Assembly (NCBI RefSeq): GCF_037038585.1
Contig: NC_092520.1
Span: 196,518,706-196,582,705, forward strand
Direction: 5' to 3'
DNA: 64,000 nucleotides
Source: Patagioenas fasciata
Taxonomy: Eukaryota > Chordata > Aves > Columbiformes > Columbidae
The number at the start of each line of letters is the position of its first letter. Positions within the stretch are counted from its first letter, which is position 1. The notes beneath the pieces were generated by a model. That model did no database searches. It saw nothing but the letters and a program-made list of their open reading frames with translations, and was not told the DNA's origin. Position numbers and translations under genes: made by a program. Positions 10,806-24,105 of this stretch are shown here, in pieces.

Positions 10806-13800
10806 CCTAAGTAAGCAGTCACACTTTCTGCAGAGAATATTACTGGAAAAAAACATGATTCAATCATGTTTGCTCTTCACTTCAAATACCAAATGGTTAA
10901 ATAAGAGAGTGAAAGGAATTACCTCTATTCCTATGCGGTGCCCAAGGGCAACAAGCATTATTTTTTTAATATATCCAGCCTTACATTCTCATCCCATTTC
11001 AGTCAAATATTAGAGAATTTTTTCAGTAAAGAATTCTCAGAATGTTTTCACATCACCATAAATTATTTCTAAATTATACTTCAGTAATATTAGAAAGAGG
11101 TCCAGGTTGTTTATAATTAATATCCTAAAACACTACGTCTCCTTTTTGCCAACATAGGGTGATTGCAGTTAAACACTTAAAACACAAAGAGATTATCAAT
11201 AAATGCATTTATGCCCAGGACTTTGAGAAATAATGCTGATCTAGTGAAAGGCTATTGCTGACTTTATATTGCATGTAATATATTTCGTAGCTTAACCATC
11301 CTTTAGCTATCAATCACCTTTCCATGACATTTTTTGTTGTAATTCCACAGAGAATGATGCAGTTCTGAATTAAATAATGTGATTCAGCCTAGATAAAGGC
11401 ACCTAAAATCATGTTAAAACATGCTATTCACACAGAAGCATTTAGTGTCAGTCTAACCCCACTGATACCTAAGAATTTACAAGGAACTGGCAGTTCTGAA
11501 TTTGCAGCACATAAACTATTGGAGATCTATGCTAAATGGCGTCTAATGTAAAATGGCACTACACCTGTGCTCAGGCAAATAAAAATCTAGGGGGTTACTT
11601 TAGGGTGAGCCAAATGAGTTGACTGTACTGATGCCCTTTTTGAACATCTCCATGGCAAGAATGAAGGCACTGTTTGCTTAGGCATCTCATGCACATACAG
11701 ACACCTTGATGTAGGTCTGCTTGTACATGAGTTAGAGGCAATCTGACTCCAAGACATGGAGTGCCTATCAGATAGTGTTGACTCTCAAACAAGGATTATT
11801 GGCAGAGAAAACACTCTCTTCCCTAAGGCAAGATTGTACAATAGATACTTATATTTGGAATTAATTTCAGTGTTTTAACTCTGCTTTAACATTGTTCATT
11901 TTTTTTTTTTTCTCTGTTATGGGGTACAGAGCTCCAGAGAGCTCATCTGGCAGATACAAATTAAAAAGATGTGGGATGGGGATTCAAAGATAGTAAGAGT
12001 TTCAAAACTAGTTCTTCGTAGGATTTGGTGAGCACAGTGGAAAACAAGAATAGTGACAAAAATTCACTGTCTATAGAAAATACTGTAATTTATTTTTGTT
12101 AATTAAAACAAAAAGTAAGTGAAACAACAAAAAGCTTTTTACATGCTGCTTAGGTTGATATTATTGTGGGAAGAAAGACTAAAAAGAAAATAGCTGTACA
12201 ATTTTCCTCCATTAAACAATGAATTCCAAAAGTGGATATAGTCAGAGGTATTTTAAGATTACCAAAGAACTATAGATGTTCTCTTGGATTTTAAGTAATA
12301 ATCATATTTTTCAATATTGTACAAACATAATTGCTATAAGAGAATTGCATTTAAACACAAGTATTCAGAACAAAGGTAAAGTAATATAAAATGTTCAAAA
12401 GCTGATTTAAAATGATTAATCATGATTATTCGTAATTTATACTGGAATCAGTGGAACCAGCCAGTCAGATCATACTCATAGAATTTCCATCATACTGAAA
12501 GAGTTGAAGATAAACAGATGAAAAAAAAAAAAAAAAACTTCATTTCACAACAATGGCCCTGTATAATAAAAATAAATTAATTCAGAGCAATACTCAGGAG
12601 ATATGTGTATTACCATAGCCAACAACATACCATCTCATTTTCCCATTCCCTAGTTGTTCAGGAGTAGTAAAATGTATATTAGCATGGAGATTTTTTGCAA
12701 TGAGGCACACACATTTTTGCTAATGAAGCAAGTCTGTCAGAGCAACAAAGATGGAAAAAAAAGGTAATTGGATCTTACTTGAAAACCTTCAGCTTAAGTT
12801 GTGGTTAGAACTGACAGGTTCTGTCAATATTTACAGAGAGATTTATTACTATGCCATATATGCTCAGAATGACACATTTTTGTACCATAATAAAATAAAG
12901 TGCATAGAGTTATTATCTTATTTTGAACTTTTCTGTATATTTAAACTTTAATGAGATTATTAATATATTTTTAATAGCATAAAATTTACAATTAACTGCA
13001 GGTTTTGGACTGTGGTTTCATTGGAAATAAATAGGTCATTATAAAAACTCTGAAAGTTCATTATTATTTGCATAAATAAAAAACAGGTATTGAAGCTAAG
13101 AAAGACAATTTGTTCTGCCTATTTAGAGAATGCTTTTTGCTTATTTTTGGAGTACCAGAACATAACTTTAAAAGTAATTAATAAAAAATATGATTGTCAA
13201 TACCCATTTTTTAGTATTTACGTTGTGCTAAACATAAATATTGTATTTCATTCACAGAGGCATGGTCAGAAAAAAAAACAAAAAAGAAATAATCTTCCAG
13301 AATGTAGTTTAACTTCTTCTGGGGGTGAGTGGTTATTTATAGTTTCAAAACTTCTTGCAGATTAGATCTCTGTCTCTGTATATATCCTGTCTGAGACTAT
13401 TCTTACTGAATTTATAATGAATTACTTATATATTTTTTTCTTCTTTTCCTTGTCATTTTTATTTATTTAATTATTATTACTATTTTCTACCCCTTCAGTT
13501 TTAGCTTCTTTCGTTTTCACTGAATGCTATAGAAACATTGTTTTCCTGCAACAGCCGAGCTGACTCGTGATAACTAACGAGAACTTGTGATGATGTTTAG
13601 CCACTATATCTCAGTCCAGTAATACCTATCGGCATGATTCAGCCTTGAAAATGACAGGCCATAAATCACAACAAAAAAAATATAATAATAAACAAACTTT
13701 GAAATAAGGGGAGGTTAATTTCCTTAATGCTTACAATTTTCCTCGTAAGAGATGTATCTCTCAACATTTTCAGTATTAATAATCTATTAACAACATGTTT

Positions 13801-15452
13801 CCACATGGTCAGCAGCTGAATATTTCTTGAAATTAACAATGATTGACAGGAATATTCTTTCTAGAAGACCTCTGTATTTAAGGCTTATTTCCATCATTTA
13901 TCATGTTTTAAATATAATGTTAAATCTTGACCTATACAAGGACAGTGGTAGATATGTGTTTTATTTCCTTTTCCTTTTGACTTTTTTTTTTTCCTTGAAA
14001 CAATAAGCAGAAAGGAGACACAATTTTGAATTTAAACTGATATTTTGTATATATGCTTAGAAGAGAAATCAGAAAATTTCAGAAATTCCTTGGAATTTAC
14101 ATTCCTGATGTCTGTAATATCATTTAGCAACATGGTGAAGAATTTCATTCCCTCCTCTGCTTTTGTTTCTGTTTGGTTTTTATTTATTTTTTATTTTTAC
14201 TGAGCAAAATCATACAAAAATTTGGAACAATATTATATTAAAGGACACCAATCAAATAAATTGTGATGTTTCCTGAATGAAGCTCTCTGCTTCTAAACAG
14301 AAGCTGGTAACATCTGCTGACTATCTGCAGTTTCTCAGATTTAAAATTTGATGGGATCTTTTTCTCATCTACTTATGTTCATAAAAATACCATAATCTTG
14401 GTTTAGACTGCTACACTACATTGACTGTGATAATCCATGGCTAAGTTATTTCAAAACCACTTTATCACTGACCAGTGTTATTAGCTGAAAAAGCCTGAAG
14501 AAAAGCTTTTTTTAGAGAAGAAATTTAAGATACATGTGTAAAAATCTGTCTTTTAATTTAAGATGTAATTCCATAGCTCCCAGAGGATATTTTTTGGCAC
14601 TAAATTCTTGAAAGTACCTAACTGGAGTCCTGAATTTAACACTTTGTTCCAGGAGATAATTTGAAACAAACTTCTCTTTACTGGATCCTCCTGATTGGCC
14701 TGTTTTGCAGAAGTGGCTGCTGGGAATTGCACACCTGAAGCTTTGGGTGACTGAATGACAACATGCTCTTCTGTCCCAGTCTTAAATATCTATACAGCAT
14801 TTAGGTAAGCTCTGCATACTTAGATTTGCAAATAACTGCAGAAAAAAGCAGCTCATCTGCCATATGTTTTAGTAGTAAATTTTACTAACAGCAGTGTCAT
14901 TTTGTCTTTATTTCTACCTAGAATGCTCTGAGAAAGAAATAAACAACTTCTGCATATTTTTATTTTTAACTTTCAGCTATTTACATATTTTATACTGTTG
15001 TTCTCAAGTCATAAGTAGATATATGACATAGTATGTAAATATGACTAGATTCTGATCTCTGGTTACATCTGAATAATAAATAACAAAAGACTGCCTTACA
15101 ATGCAAGCAACAGCACAAGCACAAGATGTAAAAATGATTGAGAACTGGAGTTTATGAGAACACACAACTAAGGAGAATAGAGGTAAACAAAATTAATCAG
15201 ATAAGTTTTTGAGGAAGCACAAAATAAATCTATGTGGGTTACTCTTGTCCATCACTCATATATAATGTATTGTTTCAAAACTCACTTGCTACCTCAGTTC
15301 ACCAATGTATTCAGGTCTTTGGAAGGTTGCTGCTTTGCATTTGTGAGCCATCTCCATGAATTTACACAGTGCAGTCATTTAGAGTGTTGCTTAAAAATAT
15401 TCTCTAAGTCTAACTCCATGTGGGAATGTGTACTGTTTGCAATACACAGTTT
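10806..15452. other. Gene-free AT-rich stretch
   Basis: About 4.6 kb with no recognisable exon, RNA gene or interspersed repeat. It holds only short homopolymers such as the A run near 12522-12538 and T runs near 11900 and 13983. The frames at 12751-12951 and 13090-13365 are AT-driven and carry no family motif. Confidence 0.55.
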
Positions 15453-15789
15453 GAAGGAAAGGGAAGGAAAAAGGGGGGAAAGGGGGGAAAGGGGGAAAAG
15501 GGGGAAAAGGGGGAAAAGGGGGAAAAGGGGAAGGGAAGGGAAGGGAAGGGAAGGGAAGGGAAGGGAAGGGAAGGGAAGGGAAGGGAAGGAGAAAGGAAAG
15601 GAGAAAGGAAAGGAAAGGAAAGGAAAGGAAAGGAAAGGAAAGGAAAGGAAAGGAAAGGAAAGGAAAGGAAAGGAAAGGAAAGGAAAGGAAAGGAAAGGAA
15701 AGGAAAGGAAAGGAAAGGAAAGGAAAGGAAAGGAAAGGAAAGGAAAGGAAAGGAAAGGAAAGGAAAGGAAAGGAAAGGAAAGGAAAGGA
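15453..15789. repeat. 337-nt homopurine satellite, (AAGGG)n to (AAAGG)n
   Basis: Every base on the plus strand from 15453 to 15789 is A or G. The unit changes along the tract: AAAGGGGG-like units first (to about 15530), then AAGGG (to about 15587), then AAAGG. Long frames reading KERKG or EGKGR repeats through it exist only because a 5-nt unit without stops is open in every frame. They are not genes. Confidence 0.95.
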
Positions 15790-16994
15790 TTTCAGAATTC
15801 TTGACTGAGAGACCTAAAATTTTGTCATCCCAAGGACCCCTCTTATTTCTATTTGTCTGTACTCCTACAAACAGGTTAACACTGTTTCTCCTCCTCTACA
15901 GATCATGAGAACTGTTCTTTGCTCTTGAAGCTTTTTGAAACTCCTCTCTACAAGAAGTCATGTGAAGAGGACCCATATGGGAAGACATAGTAGTTATCTC
16001 AGCAAGCCTTGGGAGCTTAATAGTTGTATAACTTGCTGCCCAATTTACCACTGGCTACTGTTTTGAAGAGAAAATGCTGAGTACGCTGTGGAAGAACACA
16101 TTGTAAATTCATGTTTTATTCCTATCAGCTGTTTTTGCTGATCATGGATAGTCAGCTAAACAGCTATAAACCCTGTTCAGTAACGCAGCTGTAAAGAGTG
16201 GATACGAAGAATGAAAAATATGTTGGCAATGAGACAGGTCTTCCTGCTGGCCAGCCCAGCAAAAATGGTGCTGAGTGTATCTGAAGAAAGCAGATGATGA
16301 ATCAGTGAGTCAGACTGACAAAAGGATGTGAAGAAATTGACAGTTCTGTCAGCTAGCTCTTGGTGGAAAGCAATTAGGTTATGAAGAATAAGAGAAATAA
16401 ATAATGCAGAAAATGTGGATGTTTAATTAGCGGAAACCTTCCTGAAAAATACAAAATTGTGACAAACTTTGAAAGAGGAAATACAGATTGCAATGTTTCT
16501 ACTGCAAAAGTGAAATTAAGAGGCAGAAGGAAAGAGCACAAATGCCCACTGAAAATATCCATAATTTTGTAATATTCTTCCTCCTCCCTTTCTCCCTATC
16601 TCCCCCATCTTTTCCAGCTCTTTCTCTCTTCCATCCCTACCTTAATTTGATTTTTGTTACAGAATAGCTGTCATGCCCGCTCCCTGCCTACCCCAGAAAG
16701 GAAGTGCAGAGAACTACTTTTCTAAGAGCAGGAGTTCAAGAAGCTCAAGGCCTTGTAGTTGGGAAGGCAAAGAGAAACAAGAATGGTGAAAATGTGGTGG
16801 CAGGTCAGTGTTGACCAGCGACAAGGTAGCACCTGACAGAGCATGACTTGCCACTCCTCTGAGTCTCTGAGAAAGCATGAAGAATGGGACATGACAATTT
16901 TGACATTCCACCATAGCACCAGACAGCTCTCTGGTCTCAGAAGGAACATGAATAGTTATAGTGGTCCACACCGGTCAGAACTAGAGACATGCTG
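15790..16994. other. Gene-free stretch
   Basis: Unique-looking sequence. Short frames on both strands at 16714-17067 overlap each other and show no recognisable motif. Confidence 0.55.
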
Positions 16995-17063
16995 GGTTTT
17001 TTTGGTTGGTTGGTTGGTTGGTTTTGTTTGTTTGTTTGTTTTGTTGTTGTTGTTGTTTTCTTT
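16995..17063. repeat. (TTGG)n/(TTTG)n/(TTG)n simple repeat
   Basis: Successive runs of TTGG, TTTG and TTG units. It is the cause of the hydrophobic tail in the overlapping short frame. Confidence 0.85.
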
Positions 17064-17865
17064 TTAGCATAGACTAAACAGTAATGGGGGCTTCCACTTC
17101 TCATCCTCTTAAACACAGCATACTTAGCTGAAGTAACTTAAAAATAAAACTCTGTATACCTTTATATTTTCGGTATTAAAATGGACCAAACCTGAGGTCA
17201 ACACTGGTCATTTCTTACTATGCAAAACCACTTTCTTTGTAACTTTGTTTATTTAAGGTAAACAAGATTTACTTGTCAGCTGAATGGTACAACATAAAGG
17301 AACCATCTCTCTGACTGTCAAGAAAGAAGAGTTGCAATAGGGAGACTGAATTCAAATCTCCCATTCTTTCTTAATATAAGTTTTTACTTTCTTCTTCTCC
17401 AAAATCCTATCAGGGTTGTGTTAGTATACACAAAGTATGATACCTCATTAATACAGAATTTGAAATAATTTCTCTCTTGGGAGATTTTTTCTCTATATTT
17501 TCTCGGTTATTTTCAGATTACATAATGTTTCTTTTATGTTTGGCTTTGATTGTACAGGGAGCATAGTAGTAATTTTTTAGTCTTTAAAAAAAAACTTGGT
17601 TTCTCAATTTCCCCTTTGTAAAGAGTAATTTTAGCTAGTATTAAGAATATTAAGATATGTTTGGCTGAATAGTTTAAATTATTTAATTTTTAAATCACCT
17701 TCATCTATCATCCACTTATCAGTTAAAAACTCTGAGAAACTCCTGGTAAAGAGAACAAAATCTATTGTTGTGCTATCTAAAGATAAACAAAAATAAAACA
17801 AACTAGACATAGTCACCTGGTCTTTTCAAAATATGCAGTTACAGCTGAACAAAAAAGCGAAAAGA
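17064..17865. other. Gene-free AT-rich stretch
   Basis: Nothing recognised. Confidence 0.55.
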
Positions 17866-17992
17866 AACCCCAACAACAACAAAACAACCAAAAAAACCCA
17901 ACCAACCAATCAAACAAAAAACTAAAGAACAACAACAACAAACCAAACCAAACCAAACCAAACCAAACCAAACCAAACCAAACCACACCACA
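17866..17992. repeat. A/C-rich satellite with (AACCA)n core
   Basis: Starts as irregular CAAC/AAAC units and becomes a regular AACCA pentamer at about 17941-17988. The minus-strand frame through it (VWFGLVWFGL) is a translation of the pentamer, not a protein. Confidence 0.9.
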
Positions 17993-20900
17993 CATGTCCA
18001 GGCCAGGGCTGGAACTATTGCAGACAAAACAAGTCAGATATGCCTCAGTATCCACATCTGCCATTAGTGTCTGTCTCCTCTTGGCAGTAAATTGGACTCC
18101 TCTCTGGTTCAAAATGCATTTGCCATCCATAACTATGGTGGCAATAGTTTCTCTTATTTTACTTTTATGCAGACTTCCATCTAGGGAAACAGAGTGATGG
18201 TGTACCATACTGAACAATCATTTGCCAAGTTAACCTCAAGCAGTGTATGTCTACTCATGATGTAATCGAAAGCTAATAAACTTAGTTTATACAAATGCGA
18301 TATCTGTTATGCTGTATGCAACTTGCACGGAACACTGGTGCTGATCCAATTTCAACTGGAAAGCAGCAAAACTGTGGGTGTCTGAAAACAATAATCACTT
18401 GTATAATTTCTTTTAATTATATTGTTTTCTTAGTTAATATATGTAAAGTGCTGTAGGTTGATAATATTTACTAGCGGAGAGCTTCCAAGAGGTGGAAACC
18501 AGGGCAGGGACACAGGAGTGAGGAGGGAAGTATATGTATATGTAGTGAGTTAGACCTTAGCTCAGAAAGACGAGTGTTTCACAGACATTTCATGCTTTCA
18601 TTATCTTGATTCTCCTGTAACATCCTTGATGATTTTATTTTTATTTTAGTTTCAAGTGTTAACTCAATAATTTATACACAGTTAACTTGTCTTGAATGCA
18701 ACTTAAATGAGGCATAATGTATTCATGTACATTCAAGTGAGGCATAAGGTATGCATGTACATTCAATGCACAATAAATTAGGTTCCCAGAGTGTTAATCA
18801 TCTGTATTTCTCATCAACATGTGAGTAGTATATTCAGGGAATATAACAGTAAGAGAAGCAACTGTCAGAAACTGATAATGATTCAAATGATTCACGAAAT
18901 AAAAACAGTCCATCAAAACCTAAGAGAATCAGAGGCTGACTAAAGTAATGTTTCTGTTGAAGTTGCAAAGATTGAAACAGCTTAATAAATCTGTTGTTCT
19001 GTTAATTATTAGAAATTAAAGAAAAAACTTTGTTTTTTTGTAGGGTGTTAGCATTCTTCCCTTTCTAAAATGAGCATAACCGATACATATATCAACATCT
19101 ACACCTCTTGGGAATACACATCTACTCTTTTCACTGAATGCCACTGTTTGATCAAATTCAGGTGAACAAAATCTTGGAAAATCTGTAATTGAAAGAAGGC
19201 ATTAAGTTTAAAACACAGATTCTTTAGGAAACATATGAAGCATGTTCTATTGAAATGCCTGAAGCACAATTACTGTGTTTTAGTATGGATTACACAAAAT
19301 TAAAGATTGCATGAGGAAATAAAAAAGAACTTAATTTTTACTTTTTTTAGAAGGTTTTACAAAAATAAGGGCATAGAACAAATTATTGATGTATAAAAGC
19401 TAAACATACTTGTCGAATAACACAGATAAATGTTTCAATACCTTAGTCATTTTGAATGTGAGTTTGGAATTTGAAATTCACTGATGAAGGGACTTGCCAC
19501 TAACATTAAAATATTTCACAGCTGAAATATCAAGTGTTTTTTTCTTTTTAATAGAATTAGTTCAGTTTGAACATTTTCTCTTATTTGTAAAAGCATATGG
19601 TCTAATTTTTTTGTCATTAGAATCAATGGAACTTTCACAACTCATTTGAAGACGACATGACCAGGCCAACATGAGCATTATGAACATACTGACAGAAGTT
19701 TCACATGAATTCTGAGAACAGAACATGGGTTTATTTAAATATTTTATATGAAATCTTGACATTTCTAAATAAATTCAAAAAATGTACCACAGTTAATTAC
19801 AGTTATCTTATAACAGAGATGTAGTATATTTTCTGTGATAACTAAAAGTAATGTTTCCCATTACTTTTCATCATCTTATACATTGCATATAATTTTACAA
19901 TCTGTTGACACCATAATATTTCTAGAATTCTGAAAATACATCATACCTCACTCTGAAATACATTCCTAAAGTTTGCTTTACCCTAAAAAGGAGCAGCTGA
20001 CTCTCCTAGATTTGATAAATTGCCTGAAGGCAAGAATAACAAATCCCTAAGTGAACCAAAGATGTGTATTTACTAAGTCCAGATTTAGGTAGCATTGAAA
20101 TTTGCTATTTTGAGACTTGTTTTTTCCAGATTACTTTAAACTAAGATTTCACACTAAACCTTGAACTAATTGTAAGCTTTGGCTAAAATAGTGTAATGCA
20201 CTTTTTGTGGTACTTTTTGAAAGTGTCTTCTAGTATACTAGAGCTGAAATGTTCTAGTGTCTTGCTTGGAAGCAAACAGAGCACTGCTGTCTCAAGCCTT
20301 TGTTCAGCAGAGGCAGTGCTGGCTGGTAGGAAGGAGTAATAGTAGAAGTTAAGAATTGATAATAATGAAAATGAGAGTGTGATAAAAAATGTGGAAGACA
20401 GACTCAAAATCAAGAAAGAGGGAAAGGTTTGTTAGAAGGTGGCAAAAATTGAGAGGAGCAAAGAAAAGAAAAAAATGATAAACAAAATTATAAGTGCTTT
20501 ATAAAACAGTATTTAAAAATATTTTAATAATATCCCTTATTTGCATTTATTCTTTGGATGGATTTGATGAGGTGATACAACATCTCAGAACTAGTGTGTT
20601 TTGTTTTTTGTCTGCATAGGCATATATGTGTGTCTATCTGTGTTTCTACAACCATGTGTGTATGTGCATGTAACTATGCTTTTAAATATAAGCAACACAG
20701 TCCCACCTTCCTATGAAGCTGTTCCTAACTGATTTGTTTTGTTTAACTAAAAATTAGTGTAACCCAAGAAAGACAAAGAACTCAATAAATGAAAAATGAA
20801 ACTTTGGGCATTTTACCATATATAGGAAAAAAATAAAAAAGGACTCATATTTCTCATAACATCACATATATTTGATTGTGAGGTTAAAGTAAAAGTCTTC

Positions 20901-21075
20901 CAGGCACTCATCCAAACTACACAAAAATGAGCAGGAATTCTTCACTAAAACTCAAAGAGTTTGGGGGATAAGACAAACACAAATTTTCACATAATCATGT
21001 ACATCTGAAGCTTACAGTAGTCTCAAATATCAACTTTTCATTAGCCTAAATATTAGTAAAAGTATCATTTATTGG
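17993..21075. other. Gene-free AT-rich stretch
   Basis: About 3 kb with no supported gene. The only internal structure noted is the 30-bp tandem duplication at 18705-18764. Confidence 0.55.
18705..18764. repeat. 30-bp tandem duplication
   Basis: Two adjacent units (18705-18734 and 18735-18764) share 'gaggcataa.gtat.catgtacattc' with three differences. A simple local duplication. Confidence 0.8.
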
Positions 21076-21124
21076 ATCACAAACACTAAGGAGGAAAATA
21101 GTTTTCCTCCTTAGTGTTTGTGAT
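21076..21124. repeat. Perfect 23-bp inverted repeat with 3-nt spacer
   Basis: The left arm 21076-21098 (begins ATCACAAACAC, ends GGAGGAAAA) is the exact reverse complement of the right arm 21102-21124, separated only by TAG. Pairing stops at both outer flanks (G21075 against A21125). Transcription from either strand would give a 23-bp hairpin, and the DNA could extrude a cruciform. Confidence 0.95.
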
Positions 21125-24105
21125 ATAATGGTTTTCTTGTATATTTGTAACTACTTTGAATGTACATGACAGCATGTTTCATTTCCCTTTTCAGAGGGAA
21201 AAGCTTTATTTGACCATGCTTTAAGATAGCATGAAAGCTAACGTGAATTGAATTTACAGGAAAGAAACTACATATTACTACATTGACATGGTCTCAGCCT
21301 GTTGTAATTATTAAGTTTTGAGCACAGAAATAATCAAAAGGTGTTCAGAAAGAATAGTAGAGATGAGATATCTTTTTGTCTCGGGTGTTGACTATTGTTC
21401 TAACCTCAGTTCTGGATATATTAAGGCTTATAAGTCAAGTAATTTATTTGATGGTGTTCAATGAATAGGCAAGTCAAGGAATGACAATGAATTCTCAGTA
21501 CAAAATGCATACATTAAAAAACTAAGCAACAATCATTTAAAAAAAAAAATTATTGTTACTAGAAATAGTAGAAGCTGTACTGTAAGACATTAAAAATGCT
21601 ATTATTTGGTACTCATTTTATACTATTTGTTCTTGTGTGTCTCTGTAAAACCTTTATTGTCTGATACAAGTTGGTATTCAGATATATCCATCTGGGTAAA
21701 AAAGGTAAAAATCATACCTTTAGTTAATATGGGGCTATTATAATCTCTCTGAATTCACATTATTGAAAGATAAATTTTAAAACAAAAGAATTCTAACAGA
21801 AAGCATAAAGTGTAATTGGCACTGGTCAGTTAAGGATGGTGTAGATGGCTCATCAGTTAGAAAATGCATCAGATTGAAAACTGGATACTGCTTAGAAGAA
21901 ATTAGTATACATAGTCTTTCAGAAATAGAGAAATACCTTCTGTCCACACTTTAAACCTGTCAGATAAGAGCCAGCCCTGAATGTCAAGGTCCAAAGCTCA
22001 AAGATGCTGCAGGAAAAAGGCACAAATCTCAGGTGAAAGATCATTATTGTCAGAGGAGCTTGAAGCAGACAAAGCAAGATCCTGTGCTCCTGGAACTGGA
22101 GGTGCAAACATGTCTGTACAGCAAACAGCCAAAGTTAGTGTGCTGATCATCCATGCAATAGTTGAAAAGCACTTCTGCATGTCTGAAATGTCTAGAAAAA
22201 TCCCTTTCATATTATCCTATTTTAATAGTTCCTAAAATGACCTACCTAAAATCAAGCCAGCCATGAAATAGAGCAATGCAATCTGACTTGGTTCATTCTG
22301 TTTATGCACAAAGTAATAATAACCTCAGCACTGTCATTATTTTATGTTAAAATTTTCTCTTTGTGTTTGTGTTTTTCTTATTCCTCTTATCAGAAATACT
22401 TAAAGCAAAGTCCTCACTGACCCATCTTGTCATTTAAATATATTCTAGACCTGCAGTTCCTCACCTTACCCTACTTGTAAATTTTTTTTTTCTTTTTTCA
22501 TTCTGTGGTTTGTTGTGGGGTTTTTTCATCTCTTACTTCAAAGATTCACTAAGAATCTTCACATGTAAGCACAGAAATTGCAAACAAAGACCTCTCTGTA
22601 GATGATAAAGAAAGTACAATCTTTCAGATTTATATGTAATGTTTAAAGTAATTGTTAGGTTGAGAGCAGTGGCCATGCTGTATATGAGGCAAGTGCAAAA
22701 CAGAACAACTTCCATCTTAAGCAAAGCTATCCTTCTGCAGTTTTCATGACCCAATTAAAAACAAATATTTCTATGACATTTCCATATGCTTTTATTGATA
22801 AATCTTGGTTCCTAAGTTGTGATGATGAAAAAATATAAGAATATATAATTATTTTATTTTGAAACAAATATTTTTTAAAAAATTCTACCTATTTATTTAA
22901 ATACTATTAAAAATAAATTTATCTTTAGGATAGATTTGTGACTTTACTGCTGATGTATTCTATCTGAGCTACAGTTTAAGGATTCTCAGATGTCAAAATT
23001 TGTCATAATCACATTGATGTCAGTAGAATCACTTTGATTTTTGCAAGATAAGACAACAATCCACCATATTTTTTGTCTGACAGTAGTTACTGAAGATCTA
23101 AACTATAATTTTGAGGACTATTATAAACGAATTGTGTGCTTCCTATTATTTATTAATATATGAAGAACAAAGCTTAGGGCCCAGTGAAGTTCAGGTCATT
23201 ATACTAGGGCATTAGAAAGTCTTTATTTGCAATCTCTGAAAAATAAAAAAAAAATCCTTCTATCAATTCAATTCATGGTTAAAATCCATTGCAGATCTTC
23301 AATATGGAAAAGTGGATTTTTATAGAAGAGGTTAGAGAGGACATATCTCAAGAACTTTAAACTCTAAAATAAATTCTATTCTGTGACCTTCATATATTAA
23401 ACTTAGTAGGAGATCTGTCATTACATTTTGGTGATAAAAGAAGAGGGGTTCTCTTTCTGAGCAAATGCTCTGTAAAAGTAACAATATATTTCCAAAATTT
23501 CTTTTCCTATCTTAAGCCGCTTTGTTTACCCTAGATATTGTTGTTTAATCTGCCAGTACACGAAGATATTATATAAGCAGATAAATTAGCTATAATCCCT
23601 GCCCCTGAAGAGTTTTACTACACATAACCACAAAGATATGAGAGAAGGCAAAACAAAAGAAAAAAATAGCCATGGAAAAAGAAAGAGAAAGAAGGAAGTC
23701 AACTATGAAATCCTCAGTTTTATTGGTGCTTTGCATAGATTTCTATTTAGTTAGATTTTTATCTTTCACAAAGGTATAAGACAATTAAAAAAAAAAAAAA
23801 GATGGGAGCTGTGGAACATATGAGAAAGCTATGAACATGAGGAGGAATACAAGTAGGGACAACTAAGGAAAGGACTTAGGAAATGAAATGTGTGTCTTTA
23901 AGAGGTTTGCAAGAAAAACAGTTGCAGTCAGTTGTGAGGGAGTTGTATGATGTGCAAAGCTGATCCTTAAGAGTGCAAGAGCCCATAACATTGAGAAGCT
24001 TCTGATCGCAAAACCCATTAGGCAGAGGGAAAAAATCTGAAGAGAATCATCACATGATTGTGAAAATACAGAGACAAAAAAAAAAAAAAAAAGAGAAAGG
24101 AATAT
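21125..24105. other. Gene-free AT-rich stretch
   Basis: No supported gene or repeat. The A run at about 24076-24092 lies just before the CR1 insertion that follows. Confidence 0.55.

Noticed and set aside
15232-15908. Long frames of 190 and 162 codons rich in KERKG or EGKGR repeats
   Set aside because: They are translations of the purine pentamer satellite, which has no stop in any plus-strand frame. No start context or domain supports a gene.
17813-18217. 134-codon minus-strand frame with VWFGLVWFGL and a hydrophobic segment, like a membrane protein
   Set aside because: The hydrophobic part is the AACCA satellite read in reverse; the rest has no motif.
21076-21124. MicroRNA precursor
   Set aside because: The stem is only 23 bp with a 3-nt loop and perfect pairing, too short for a normal animal precursor; kept only as a structural finding.
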